From contig CP048469.1 of NCBI GenBank assembly GCA_025559845.1, forward strand, positions 2,604,001 through 2,668,000: a stretch of DNA of 64,000 nucleotides, given 5' to 3'. Source of the DNA: Agrobacterium tumefaciens. Its GTDB lineage: Bacteria; Pseudomonadota; Alphaproteobacteria; Rhizobiales; Rhizobiaceae. Position 1 is the first letter of the stretch, and every line of letters begins with the position of its first letter. The notes beneath the pieces are model-generated. The model ran no database searches. It was given only the letters and a program-made list of their open reading frames with translations, and had not been told where the DNA came from. The position numbers were made by a program, and so were the translations under genes. Below, piece by piece: positions 27,373 through 36,467 of this stretch.

Positions 27373-28257
27373 TTGACCCAGAAATTTGGCCTTTCGGCAG
27401 CGCTGACTACACCCTTTAAAACCGATGGATCGATCGACATTGACGCCATGATCGCGCACGCGCGCCGCTGCCTTTCAAGCGGCTGCAACAGCGTAACGCT
27501 GTTTGGCACCACCGGTGAAGGCAGCTCGATTGGCAGCGTCGAACGCCAAACCATCCTCTCGCGTTTTATCGAAGCGGGAATTGCGCCGTCCTCTCTCGTG
27601 ACAGGCGTTCTGGTCGACTCCATCGAGGATGCCGCACTACAGTCAGCGGAAGCACTGAAGGCAGGCGCCCGCAATATTCTTCTCGCCCCACCCTCTTATT
27701 TCAAGAATGTCAGCGATGATGGGCTGTTCGCCTGGTTCTCTGCCGTTTTCGAAAAGATTGGCAAAGGTGCGCGCGACATCCTCGTGTACAACATCCCGTC
27801 CGTCACCATGGTAACGCTCTCTGTTGACCTGGTCGGTCGTCTGAAAACAGCCTTCCCCGGCATCGTGACCGGCGTGAAGGACTCGTCAGGAAACTGGCCT
27901 CATACGGAACGGCTGCTCAAGGAACATGGCGATCTGGCGATCCTGATCGGTGACGAACGCGATCTCGCCAAAGGCGTACGTCTCGGCGGTCATGGCGCGA
28001 TTTCTGGTGTCGCCAACTTCCTGCCGCAGGAAGTCCGGACCATGGCCGTTGACGGCAAGGACGACAAGCGCATCGAAGATCTTGTTGTGGAACTTCTCAA
28101 ATTTCCGGTAACGCCCGCCGTCAAGGTGCTGCTATCACACACGACAGGGGAAAATGTCTGGCTCGAGGTGCGCGCCCCGCTCGTGGCAGTTTCGCCTGAG
28201 GACAGAGGGCAGATTGGAGCGGCGTTCGATACGCTGTTCCGCAAGCAGGCGGCCTGA
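27373..28257 (+). CDS. DapA-family aldolase/synthase (not a true DHDPS)
   Basis: 294-residue class I aldolase of the dihydrodipicolinate synthase/N-acetylneuraminate lyase family. The Schiff-base lysine is K169 in VTGVKDSSG, Y139 lies in YNIPS and GTTGEG is at 45-50. True DHDPS enzymes have PSRT after the tyrosine; here it is PSVTM, so the substrate-carboxylate arginine is missing. It more likely acts on a 2-keto-3-deoxy sugar acid or similar. I chose the TTG at 27373 for its GGGAGGAG site; the frame is open upstream. It leads a unit with GntR, ABC importer and kinase. Confidence 0.88.
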   Translation: MTQKFGLSAALTTPFKTDGSIDIDAMIAHARRCLSSGCNSVTLFGTTGEGSSIGSVERQTILSRFIEAGIAPSSLVTGVLVDSIEDAALQSAEALKAGARNILLAPPSYFKNVSDDGLFAWFSAVFEKIGKGARDILVYNIPSVTMVTLSVDLVGRLKTAFPGIVTGVKDSSGNWPHTERLLKEHGDLAILIGDERDLAKGVRLGGHGAISGVANFLPQEVRTMAVDGKDDKRIEDLVVELLKFPVTPAVKVLLSHTTGENVWLEVRAPLVAVSPEDRGQIGAAFDTLFRKQAA

Positions 28258-28269
28258 AAAGGATCTGGC

Positions 28270-28926
28270 ATGGAAGACACCGGCGAACAGACAACCTTGA
28301 GGGAAAAGGCGTATGAGAGTTTTACGCATCACCTTCTTGCGCGCGATGTTCGCCCTGGCCAGTTCATCTCGCAACGCCGCCTTGTCGAACTGACGGGCCT
28401 GCCACTCGGAGCGATCCGCGAGGCTATCCCGAGGCTCGAGGCCGATGGCCTTATCAAGACAGTTCCCCAGCGCGGGTTGCAGGTCGCTCATATCGATATC
28501 AACCTGATCCGTGAGGCATTCCAGTTCCGAATCCTGCTGGAAAAGGAAGCGGTTGCCAACTTCACGCGAACTGCCTCTGACGACGCCATCGCGGCCATGC
28601 TGAAAGACCACCGCGATATTGCCAACGCAGCGGAAATGGGCAGTTCACCAGAACTGGACGAACGCGCGCAGGCGGTGGACTGGGGCATGCATGATGCCTT
28701 CATCGACTCGCTCGGCAACTCGATCATCTCGAATGCCTACCGGGTCAACTCGATCAAGATGCGCCTCATCAATCAGGAGCGTTTTCGCATCGCCGGTCAC
28801 GTGAAGTCGGTAATGAAGGAGCACCTCGTCATTCTTGAAGCCGTCGAACGACGATCCGTCGACGAAGCCGTTGATCGGCTGACCGCCCATATCCGCAATG
28901 CAAGGGACAGGGCGCTGACCGTATAA
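28270..28926 (+). CDS. GntR-family regulator (FadR/FCD type)
   Basis: 218-residue regulator. The N-terminal winged helix (about residues 10-75) includes ISQRRLVELTGLPLGAIREAIPRLEADGLI, and the rest is an all-helical FCD domain with FRILLEKEA and HDAFIDSLGN. FCD proteins usually sense a carboxylated metabolite through bound metal. It follows the aldolase by 12 bp and precedes the ABC importer, so it probably controls this operon in response to the transported compound or its product. Confidence 0.93.
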   Translation: MEDTGEQTTLREKAYESFTHHLLARDVRPGQFISQRRLVELTGLPLGAIREAIPRLEADGLIKTVPQRGLQVAHIDINLIREAFQFRILLEKEAVANFTRTASDDAIAAMLKDHRDIANAAEMGSSPELDERAQAVDWGMHDAFIDSLGNSIISNAYRVNSIKMRLINQERFRIAGHVKSVMKEHLVILEAVERRSVDEAVDRLTAHIRNARDRALTV

Positions 28927-28980
28927 AATTGAAAACCGGCCGGGGGTGAGGAGATTTTCGGCCACAAGAGGAGGAAAGAC

Positions 28981-30309
28981 ATGTCGCATTCATTGCTCAA
29001 TCCCACACGTCGTGGGTTCCTGGCCGGCACCGCGGCGATTGGCGGTAGCGCCCTTTTCGGCGTTCGTTCGGCATCGGCTGCCGTCAACTGGAAGAAACAC
29101 GCCGGCACGACGCTGGAAGTCAATCTGGTTAAAAGCCCGCGCAGCGAAACCCTGATCAAATATCTGAACGAGTTTGAGGAACTGACCGGTATCAAGGTCA
29201 ACGCCGAAGCAACGCCCGAACAGCAACAGCGCCAGAAAGTTGTGATCGAGCTGTCCTCTGGCAAGCCAAGCTTCGACGTCGTGCATCTGAGCTACCACGT
29301 CCAGAAGCGGCAGTTTGAAAAGGGCAAGTGGCTGGCCGACATCAGCGGTTTCCTGAAAGATCCGTCGCTGACAGATCCTTCGCTTGCGGAAAAGGACTTC
29401 GCCGAAGCCGGCATGCTGTTCGCCAAGGACAGCGACGGCGTGCTGCGCTCGCTTCCATTCTCGGTGGATTACTGGATCGTCTACTGGAACAAGGACCTGT
29501 TTGAAGCAAAGGGCTTGAAGTATCCCGAGACCTTCGAAGAGCTGGTTGACGCTGCCGAAAAGATCACCGACCCATCTACCAACACCTACGGCTTCGTTGC
29601 ACGCGGCCTGAAGAATGCCAACACGCCGGTCTGGACCTCGCTGATGCTGGGATACGGCGCCAAGCCGATCGTCGATGGCAAGATCAATACCGAATCCAAG
29701 GAAGCGGTTGAGGCGGCAAAGCTTTACCAGCGTCTGATGACGAAGGCAGCACCTCCCGGCGTCTCCGGCTTCAACTGGGCTGAAGCACAGTCCGCCTTCC
29801 TCCAGGGCAAGATCGGCATGTGGTTCGATGGCGTCGGCTTCGCACCGCCGATCGAAAACCCGGAAAAATCCCGCGTTGTCGGCAAGGTCGGTTACGGCGT
29901 CATGCCAAAGGGCCCGGCGGCACAGGCGGCCGGCACGTTCGGCGATGGTCTCGGTGTTGTGGAGGCAAGCAGCAAGAAGGAAGCCGCCTATCTCTTCTGC
30001 CAGTGGGCGATCTCGCATGAAATGGGCGCGCGTCTGCTTCAGGCCGGCGCAGGCGTTCCATTCCGCCAGTCCATCCTCGAGGACCAGAAGGTCCGCGAAG
30101 GTGTGAAGATGCCTGCCGCCTGGCTCGATGCCGTCGTCGGTTCGGGCAAGGTTTCCCAGCTCGCGCTTCCGGTCATCATTCCCGTAACGGAATTCCGTGA
30201 CATCTACGGCGTCGGCCTCACGAACATGATCGGCGGAGCCGATCCGGCAGCCGAACTCAAGAAAGCGACCGAACAGTTCGCACCTGTTCTTTCACGTAGC
30301 GAGGGATAA
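28981..30309 (+). CDS. ABC sugar-type substrate-binding protein (family 1, Tat signal)
   Basis: 442-residue periplasmic receptor of the MalE/UgpB cluster. The leader MSHSLLNPTRRGFLAGT carries a twin-arginine motif, so it is likely exported folded. Mature features include FDVVHLSYHVQKRQFEKG, PFSVDYWIVYWNKDLFEAKGL and KYPETFEELVDAAEKI. It shares one base with the next permease gene. The ligand is unknown; the family binds mono- to oligosaccharides, glycerophosphates and related polyols. Confidence 0.93.
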   Translation: MSHSLLNPTRRGFLAGTAAIGGSALFGVRSASAAVNWKKHAGTTLEVNLVKSPRSETLIKYLNEFEELTGIKVNAEATPEQQQRQKVVIELSSGKPSFDVVHLSYHVQKRQFEKGKWLADISGFLKDPSLTDPSLAEKDFAEAGMLFAKDSDGVLRSLPFSVDYWIVYWNKDLFEAKGLKYPETFEELVDAAEKITDPSTNTYGFVARGLKNANTPVWTSLMLGYGAKPIVDGKINTESKEAVEAAKLYQRLMTKAAPPGVSGFNWAEAQSAFLQGKIGMWFDGVGFAPPIENPEKSRVVGKVGYGVMPKGPAAQAAGTFGDGLGVVEASSKKEAAYLFCQWAISHEMGARLLQAGAGVPFRQSILEDQKVREGVKMPAAWLDAVVGSGKVSQLALPVIIPVTEFRDIYGVGLTNMIGGADPAAELKKATEQFAPVLSRSEG

Positions 30310-31247
30310 TGGTGTCCGTCAGCATCGAAAATACAGCAACGCGAACCAGCCAGGACAAGAGGAGCAAGCCCGCGAGGCTTGCTCCCAACTACTGGCCATT
30401 CGTCATACCGGCACTTGTCGTCATCGCCGCGGTGATCGTTTTTCCGTGGGTTTTCACCCTCTGGATGAGCGCCCATCGCTGGACGCTGGGACAGGAGCAG
30501 AGCTTTATCGGTTTTGAGAACTATATCCGGCTCGCCAGCGATGCCCGGTTCTGGGAATCGCTTTGGCATACGCTCGTCTATACCGTGCTGTCGGTCGTCG
30601 CTCCCCTGTTCCTCGGAACATTGGCGGCGCTGGTTTTCGATGCGCAATTTCCGTTGCGCGGATTTCTGCGCGGCGTCTTCGTCATGCCGATGATGGCGAC
30701 CCCGGTCGCCATCGCACTGGTCTGGACAATGATGTTCCACCCACAACTCGGCGTGCTGAACTACCTGTTGTCATTCATCGGCATCGGTCCGCTGGAGTGG
30801 ATCTACAATCAGTCGACCGTTATTCCCTCGCTGGTGCTCGTGGAGACCTGGCAGTGGACGCCGCTGGTCATGCTGATCGTGCTCGGCGGACTGGCCGCCG
30901 TGCCGCGCGAACCCTATGAAAGTGCCGAAATCGACGGCGCCAATGCCTGGCAGAAGTTCCGCTATCTTACCATGCCAATGATTGCGCCGTTCCTGATGAT
31001 CGCCGTGATCATCCGCTCCATCGATGCCGTCAAAAGCTTTGACATCATTTATGCGATGACCCAGGGCGGCCCCGGCACGGCGTCGGAAACCATCAACATC
31101 TATCTCTACAACACGGCGTTTGCCTATTACGACATCGGATACGGCTCGGCCATGGCTGTCGTCTTCTTTATCGTCATCATCGCGCTGTCCTTCGTATTGC
31201 TCATGGTTCGTCAGCGCACCCAGTGGAACGAGATGGAGGACCGTTGA
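30309..31247 (+). CDS. ABC transporter permease (MalF/UgpA type)
   Basis: 312-residue inner-membrane subunit with about six membrane helices and the cytoplasmic EAA loop visible as EPYESAEIDGANAWQKFRYLTMPMI. A soluble N-terminal stretch of about 30 residues precedes the first helix. The start overlaps the binding-protein stop by one base (TAATG), and its own stop overlaps the next permease start (TGATG), so all three are translationally coupled. Confidence 0.94.
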   Translation: MVSVSIENTATRTSQDKRSKPARLAPNYWPFVIPALVVIAAVIVFPWVFTLWMSAHRWTLGQEQSFIGFENYIRLASDARFWESLWHTLVYTVLSVVAPLFLGTLAALVFDAQFPLRGFLRGVFVMPMMATPVAIALVWTMMFHPQLGVLNYLLSFIGIGPLEWIYNQSTVIPSLVLVETWQWTPLVMLIVLGGLAAVPREPYESAEIDGANAWQKFRYLTMPMIAPFLMIAVIIRSIDAVKSFDIIYAMTQGGPGTASETINIYLYNTAFAYYDIGYGSAMAVVFFIVIIALSFVLLMVRQRTQWNEMEDR

Positions 31248-32068
31248 TGAAACGCAAGACAATCGACCGTATCGCGCTGTTCTTCGTCGCGCTGGTGATG
31301 ATCTCTCCGGTCATCCTGTTCTTCCTCTGGATGATTTCCTTGTCGCTGAAATTCGAGATCGACAACGGTGCCTATCCACCGATCCTCATTCCGGAACGCT
31401 TCGCATGGTCCAACTATGTGAAGGTCTTCGAGGAGAACAATTTCTTCCTCTACTTCTGGAATTCCGTGCTGGTCACGGGGGCGGCCACCATTCTCGCGCT
31501 CGTCATCGGCGTTCCGGCAGGCTATGGCATCGCCCGCCTGAAGGCGGAAAAATCGGCGGTGGTCATCATGATCGCCCGTATGACGCCCGGCCTTTCCTTC
31601 CTCATTCCGCTGTTCCTGCTGTTTCAATGGCTGAACCTGCTCGGTACGCTCTGGCCACAGATCATCATCCACCTGGTGGTGACGGTTCCGATCGTCGTCT
31701 GGATCATGATCGGTTATTTCGAAACCACGCCGAAGGAACTGGAAGAAGCCGCAAGCATCGATGGCGCGTCCTCATGGCAGGTCTTCCGCCTTGTGGCACT
31801 GCCGATCGCCAAACCGGGTATCGTCGTGTCCTTCATCCTCGCGGTGATCTTTTCGTGGAACAACTTCGTGTTTGGCATCGTGCTGGCCAGCCGTGAGACA
31901 CGCACCCTGCCGGTTGCGGTCTACAACATGTTGTCCTTCGAACAGGTGAGCTGGGGTCCGCTTGCCGCTGCAGCGCTGATCGTGACGCTGCCGGTGCTGT
32001 TGCTGACGATGTTCGCACAAAAGCAGATCGTGGCAGGCCTCACCGCCGGCGCCGTCAAGGGCGGCTAA
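31247..32068 (+). CDS. ABC transporter permease (MalG/UgpE type)
   Basis: 273-residue partner permease with about six helices and the EAA loop KELEEAASIDGASSWQVFRLVALPI. ATG 31247 is chosen because it overlaps the preceding stop codon; an earlier in-frame start at 31223 would overlap the other permease by 25 bp. A palindromic repeat separates it from the ATPase gene. Confidence 0.94.
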   Translation: MKRKTIDRIALFFVALVMISPVILFFLWMISLSLKFEIDNGAYPPILIPERFAWSNYVKVFEENNFFLYFWNSVLVTGAATILALVIGVPAGYGIARLKAEKSAVVIMIARMTPGLSFLIPLFLLFQWLNLLGTLWPQIIIHLVVTVPIVVWIMIGYFETTPKELEEAASIDGASSWQVFRLVALPIAKPGIVVSFILAVIFSWNNFVFGIVLASRETRTLPVAVYNMLSFEQVSWGPLAAAALIVTLPVLLLTMFAQKQIVAGLTAGAVKGG

Positions 32069-32076
32069 GAACACAG

Positions 32077-32160
32077 TTAGAGCACAGATGCTCTAACCCT
32101 TTGTTTTAACGCAATTCCGAACGCAAACCGCGATACGCTTTTGCTCGAATTGCTAAAGTT
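32077..32160. repeat. Palindromic intergenic repeat (rhizobial RIME-like)
   Basis: An 8-bp hairpin TTAGAGCA-CAGA-TGCTCTAA (32077-32096) is followed by a second nested hairpin: GCAATTC (32111-32117) pairs with GAATTGC (32147-32153), and inside it GCAAA with TTTGC. From memory, the layout and wording (AGAGCA...TGCTCTAA, TTGTTTTAACGCA) resemble a short mosaic element scattered between genes in Rhizobium/Agrobacterium. It sits inside an ABC operon. One copy in this window. Confidence 0.7.
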
Positions 32161-32174
32161 ACGGGATCAAAACG

Positions 32175-33236
32175 ATGGCACCGGTCAATATCCAGAATGT
32201 CCAGAAGCGCTTCGGCTCGGTCAATGTCATCCACGGCATCGACATCGATATCAGAGACGGCGAGTTCGTCGTGCTCGTCGGCCCCTCCGGCTGCGGCAAA
32301 TCAACCCTGCTGCGCATGATCGCCGGCCTTGAAGAGGTGAGTGATGGCGAAATCCACATCGGCGCGCGCGAGGTCAGCCACCTGCCCGCCCGCGACCGCG
32401 ATATCGCAATGGTGTTCCAGAACTATGCGCTCTATCCGCACATGACCGTCAAGGACAACATGGGCTTCGCACTCAAGCTCAAGAAGGTCGATCAGAAGGA
32501 GACAGAAGCCAAGGTCAACAAGGCCGCCGCGATTCTCGGGCTGGACAAGCTGCTCGACCGTTATCCTCGCCAGCTCTCCGGTGGCCAGCGCCAGCGTGTC
32601 GCCATGGGCCGCGCTCTGGTGCGCGATCCGCAGGTCTTCCTGTTCGACGAACCGCTTTCCAACCTCGATGCCAAACTGCGCGTCCAGATGCGCGGTGAGA
32701 TCAAGGCCATGCATCAGCGGATCGGCACCACCACCATTTACGTTACCCATGACCAGGTTGAAGCCATGACCATGGCCGACAAGATCGTCGTGCTGCACGA
32801 TGGCGTTATCGAGCAGATCGGTGCGCCGCTGGAACTCTACGATAACCCCGCCAATCTCTTCGTTGCCGGTTTCATCGGTTCACCGGCCATGAATTTCGTT
32901 CGTGGCCGCGTCGAAGAAGGTGTGTTCCGGACGGCCAAGGGTCTTACCCTTCCCTTGCCGGCAACCGCCAACCTCGCAGTGCTTGGTGGTCGGGATCTGG
33001 TTTATGGCGTGCGCCCCGAACATATCCGTGCTTCGTCCGACGGCAGCATCGAGGGCAAGGTTGAGCTGGTGGAAGGCACCGGCTCGGAGATCTACGCCAA
33101 ACTGGATTGCAAGGGCGACGATATCGCCTGCCTGTTCCGTGAACGACTGGATGTGAAGTTCGGCGACACAATCCGTATTGCCATCGACCCTTCCACGGTC
33201 CATCTGTTTGACAGGGAAAGCGGCAAGCGCATCTGA
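32175..33236 (+). CDS. ABC transporter ATPase (UgpC/MalK family)
   Basis: 353-residue ATP-hydrolysing subunit for the importer encoded just upstream. The Walker A motif GPSGCGKST is at 36-44, followed by QNYALYPHMTV (Q-loop), the signature LSGGQRQRVAMGRAL, Walker B VFLFDEPLSNLDAKLR and the switch histidine in YVTHDQVEAMT. A C-terminal TOBE-like regulatory domain starts near residue 240 (GFIGSPAMNF). The 106-bp gap before it contains the repeat element, so its expression may be partly uncoupled. Confidence 0.96.
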   Translation: MAPVNIQNVQKRFGSVNVIHGIDIDIRDGEFVVLVGPSGCGKSTLLRMIAGLEEVSDGEIHIGAREVSHLPARDRDIAMVFQNYALYPHMTVKDNMGFALKLKKVDQKETEAKVNKAAAILGLDKLLDRYPRQLSGGQRQRVAMGRALVRDPQVFLFDEPLSNLDAKLRVQMRGEIKAMHQRIGTTTIYVTHDQVEAMTMADKIVVLHDGVIEQIGAPLELYDNPANLFVAGFIGSPAMNFVRGRVEEGVFRTAKGLTLPLPATANLAVLGGRDLVYGVRPEHIRASSDGSIEGKVELVEGTGSEIYAKLDCKGDDIACLFRERLDVKFGDTIRIAIDPSTVHLFDRESGKRI

Positions 33237-33245
33237 GCGCTTGCC
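33222..33245 (+). terminator. Stem-loop spanning the ATPase stop codon
   Basis: GGCAAGCGC/GCGCTTGCC, a 9-bp stem whose 6-nt loop (ATCTGA) contains the stop codon. A weak ATTTTC tract follows 8 bases later. Possibly a leaky terminator before the kinase gene. Confidence 0.45.
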
Positions 33246-33301
33246 AGGCATTTTCAGGAAAGGTTTTCCGTGCAGACAATGCGGAAACCAGGCAATCGAG
33301 A

Positions 33302-34276
33302 ATGGTGACGGGCATGAGCAGTGAAGACAACAACAGCAAACACGTGTTGTGCGTTGGAGCCGCCGTGCTCGACACGCTGTTTCGTGTCCGTGATATGCCA
33401 CGCGGTGAAGGAAAGGTGCTTCCCTACGACATGCTGCAGATTGCCGAAGGCATGGCTTCGAGCGCAGCTTACACCGTGCACCGCATGGGTGGCCGTGCCA
33501 GCCTTTGGGGGGCCGTTGGCAATGACGAGACAGGAGAACGCATTCTTCGCGATCTCTCCGAAAGCGGCATCGACACCAGTGGAATGACAACTGCCACCGG
33601 CGCACGCTCGGCGCTTTCCACCATCATCATCGATGATCGCGGTGATCGGCTGATCGTACCTTTTTACGATCAGAAACTGCATGAGACGAAACGCTCCTGT
33701 ACCCCTCAGGACATCGCACCATTCGATGCGGTTCTCGTCGATGTGCGCTGGCCTGAACTGGCGCTCGACGTGCTGACCGTGGCACGCGCACTCGGCAAAC
33801 CGGCCATTCTGGATGGAGACGTTGCGCCCGTGGAAACACTCGAAAGACTGGCACCGGCCGCGACCCACATCATTTTCTCGGAACCGGCAGCCGCAAGCCT
33901 GACCGAGACGAACGACGTACCGGCCATGCTGCCGCTTCTGCATGCCCGTTATCCGCAAACCTTTATCGCCGTCACCGCCGGTCCGGCCGGCTGCTGGTGG
34001 ACAGAACCCAACGATCCGACGGTTCATTTTCAGTCGACCATGGCGATCGATGCGGTCGACACGCTGGCAGCGGGAGATGTCTTTCACGGCACTTTCGCAC
34101 TTACCATCGCCGAAGGGATCGAAAGCCGCGCGGCGATACAACTCTCCTCCGTGGCTGCCGCACTGAAATGCATGGTTTTTGGAGGGCGAACCGGAACCCC
34201 CAGCCGGAGCGAGGCGGAAGCGGCTTTGGAACAGTGGCTGGCAAGCACGGAACAGGCTCACCTGCGCGCCTCCTGA
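33302..34276 (+). CDS. PfkB-family sugar kinase, YihV (sulfofructose kinase)-like
   Basis: 324-residue ribokinase-family kinase. The catalytic aspartate is D259 in DTLAAGDVFHG. Compared from memory with E. coli YihV (sulfofructose kinase), it shares DVRW (147-150) followed by LDGD (170-173), FSEP (192-195), and the C-terminal ALKC...GGR...P stretch. K38 in GEGK aligns with a lysine thought to bind the sulfonate, but the asparagine I recall at the third position is not conserved. No sulfofructose-phosphate aldolase or isomerase lies nearby. Could phosphorylate a sulfosugar, or another ketose. ATG 33314 is an alternative start. Confidence 0.85.
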   Translation: MVTGMSSEDNNSKHVLCVGAAVLDTLFRVRDMPRGEGKVLPYDMLQIAEGMASSAAYTVHRMGGRASLWGAVGNDETGERILRDLSESGIDTSGMTTATGARSALSTIIIDDRGDRLIVPFYDQKLHETKRSCTPQDIAPFDAVLVDVRWPELALDVLTVARALGKPAILDGDVAPVETLERLAPAATHIIFSEPAAASLTETNDVPAMLPLLHARYPQTFIAVTAGPAGCWWTEPNDPTVHFQSTMAIDAVDTLAAGDVFHGTFALTIAEGIESRAAIQLSSVAAALKCMVFGGRTGTPSRSEAEAALEQWLASTEQAHLRAS

Positions 34277-34432
34277 TCGGCTCGGCGAACCCGGCAACGG
34301 CATACGCCGTGAGCATAAAACTATTCCATTTTTGCGATGCCGTTTCGTGGTGAACTAGGCTAACGTCCGGTCGTACAAAGCTTTTTCGAAAGTGTTGCAC
34401 GCACCCTTCCTGCCGACATCACGAGCCTCGAC

Positions 34433-35491
34433 ATGCCTGAAAGCAACCGCCCCAGACTTCGCGATATCGGTTTCAAGCCGGGCCATTTCGCCACGGGTCC
34501 GATGAATGCCATCACGGATGTCGCAGATGTTCGCATCGGACATGTAACAATCATTGAGGGCGAGACGATCCGCACGGGTGCCACTGCGATCCTCCCACAT
34601 GGCGGAAATCTGTTCCAGGACAAGGTCCCTGCCGCACTTGGCGTTTACAACGGATTCGGCAAGTTCGCAGGCGCAACACAGATCGAGGAACTGGGCGAGC
34701 TCGAAACGCCCGTTGTCCTGACCAATACACTCGCAACCGGCAGAGCCATTGAGGCGATCAATCGATATACGCTTGCCCAACCAGGCAACGAGAAGGTCGT
34801 TTCGCTCAACGCCGTCGTCGGTGAAACCAACGATTCCCGCCTGAACGACATTCGTGCCGGCCGTCCGACCACTGAGGAAGTGACCAAGGCACTCGAAAAC
34901 GCCGTCACCGGACCTGTCGTGGAAGGCAGCATCGGTGCGGGCACAGGCACGGTTGCCTTCGGCATGAAGGGCGGAATTGGCACAGCTTCGCGCATCGTGC
35001 CGATTGCAGGAAAAAACTACAGCCTGGGTGTGCTGGTTCAATCCAACTATGGCGGCCACCTTATTGTCTGCGGCAAGCCTTATCTGTCTCCCGAACACAA
35101 GGACAAGGATGGCTCCATCGTCATTGTCCTGGCAACCGATGCACCCCTCTCGTCGCGTAATCTCAAGCGTTTGGCGGCCAGAAGTTTCGGTGGACTGGCG
35201 CGCACCGGCGCAGCGCTCAGCAATGGCTCGGGCGACTACGCGCTGGCATTTTCGACAGCCGAGGCTGTTCGCCGCACGCCAGCCCGCCGCAAGTCTGTGG
35301 CCGATTATCCGGACCTTTCCAATGACGTGATTTCGCCGCTCTTCGAAGCCGCCATCGAGGTGACGGAGGAAGCAATCCTCAACTCGATGTGTTCGGCAAC
35401 CACGACGACAGGGATCAATGCCGCAACCGGAAAGCCATCCACAATCGACGCCATTTCCATCGAAACACTTTCCACCCTTCTTTCAGACTGA
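34433..35491 (+). CDS. P1/S58-family aminopeptidase (DmpA-type, self-processing)
   Basis: 352-residue N-terminal nucleophile peptidase related to DmpA (L-aminopeptidase/D-Ala esterase-amidase) of Ochrobactrum. It begins with the family start LRDIGFKPGHFATGPMNAITDVADVRIGH. The self-cleavage site is G265-S266 in ALSNGSGDY, S266 becoming the nucleophile of the beta chain. SVVGETND-type and SNYGGHL motifs are present. No signal peptide, so cytosolic. With its neighbours it points to peptides containing D-residues or beta-peptides; family members differ in stereospecificity. Confidence 0.9.
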   Translation: MPESNRPRLRDIGFKPGHFATGPMNAITDVADVRIGHVTIIEGETIRTGATAILPHGGNLFQDKVPAALGVYNGFGKFAGATQIEELGELETPVVLTNTLATGRAIEAINRYTLAQPGNEKVVSLNAVVGETNDSRLNDIRAGRPTTEEVTKALENAVTGPVVEGSIGAGTGTVAFGMKGGIGTASRIVPIAGKNYSLGVLVQSNYGGHLIVCGKPYLSPEHKDKDGSIVIVLATDAPLSSRNLKRLAARSFGGLARTGAALSNGSGDYALAFSTAEAVRRTPARRKSVADYPDLSNDVISPLFEAAIEVTEEAILNSMCSATTTTGINAATGKPSTIDAISIETLSTLLSD

Positions 35492-35511
35492 CTTTTCCAG
35501 ACGGAGTTTTC

Positions 35512-36378
35512 ATGACATCCCCCACCGGTCGTATCGTTTACTTCAATGGTGCATTTCTGCCTGAGGCAGAAGCGCACCTGTCCATCTTCGACCGCGGCTT
35601 TCTGTTCGGCGACGGCATTTACGAGGTTACCTCGGTTCTCGAAGGCAAGCTGATCGACAGCGATCTGCACATGGCTCGACTGGAACGCAGCGCCCGTGAG
35701 ATCGACGTTGCGCTGCCGGTCACGACGCAGGAAATCGTTGAGGCCGAGAAGCGGCTGGTTGCTGAAAACAACATCACCGAAGGTCTGATCTACCTGCAAC
35801 TGACGCGCGGTGCGGAAGACCGCAACTTCCTCTTTTCAGCGGATCTCAAGCCGACGCTGGTCATGTTCACACAGGCCAAGAAACTGCTTGGAACCGGCGC
35901 TGAGGAAAAGGGAATCGCGGTCAAATCCGTGCCTGACCAGCGTTGGGAACGTCGCGACATCAAGACCGTGTGTCTCCTGCCGCAGGTCATGGCAAAGCGT
36001 ATCGCCAAGGCGGAAGGCTGCGATGAAGCCTGGATGATCGAAGACGGTTTCGTAACCGAAGGCGCGTCCTCTACCGCTTACATTATCACCGGCGACCGCA
36101 AGATCGTTACGCGCGGCAACAGCAACAAAACCCTGCCGGGATGCACACGCCTTGCCGCACTTCGTCTGGCTCAGGAAGAAGGCTATACCCTTGAGGAACG
36201 CCCCTTCACGCTGGAAGAAGCGCTCAACGCCGATGAAGCATGCCTGAGCAGCGCCTCGAACTTCGTTGTTTCCGTAACGAAAATCGACGGCAAGGCTGTT
36301 GGCACTGGCAAGCCCGGCCCGATGGTTCAGCGCCTGCGTGATCTCTATCTCGAGAACGCCCGCCGTACGGCAATCTGA
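35512..36378 (+). CDS. dat: D-amino acid aminotransferase (fold IV)
   Basis: 288-residue PLP enzyme that moves the amino group of D-amino acids to a 2-oxo acid. The start MTSPTGRIVYFNG has the GGAG site at 35503-35506. FDRGFLFGDGIYEV is characteristic, the PLP lysine is K151 in RRDIKTVCLLPQV, and TEGASSTAY binds the cofactor phosphate. Branched-chain transaminases share the fold, but RRDIK and the length (283-290 residues) fit D-alanine transaminases. It follows the peptidase by 20 bp and ends in a strong terminator. Confidence 0.88.
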   Translation: MTSPTGRIVYFNGAFLPEAEAHLSIFDRGFLFGDGIYEVTSVLEGKLIDSDLHMARLERSAREIDVALPVTTQEIVEAEKRLVAENNITEGLIYLQLTRGAEDRNFLFSADLKPTLVMFTQAKKLLGTGAEEKGIAVKSVPDQRWERRDIKTVCLLPQVMAKRIAKAEGCDEAWMIEDGFVTEGASSTAYIITGDRKIVTRGNSNKTLPGCTRLAALRLAQEEGYTLEERPFTLEEALNADEACLSSASNFVVSVTKIDGKAVGTGKPGPMVQRLRDLYLENARRTAI

Positions 36379-36387
36379 TATACGCAA

Positions 36388-36427
36388 ATCGGACCGAAAC
36401 GCTCGAGGCTGTTTCGGTCCGATGTTT
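36388..36427. terminator. Bidirectional terminator
   Basis: 13-bp stem ATCGGACCGAAAC/GTTTCGGTCCGAT with a 10-nt loop and short T tracts on both sides, between the convergent aminotransferase and LysR genes. Confidence 0.85.
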
Positions 36428-36467
36428 GATCTCGACAGTAAGCACGCGCTCTAAAATCGAGACACGT

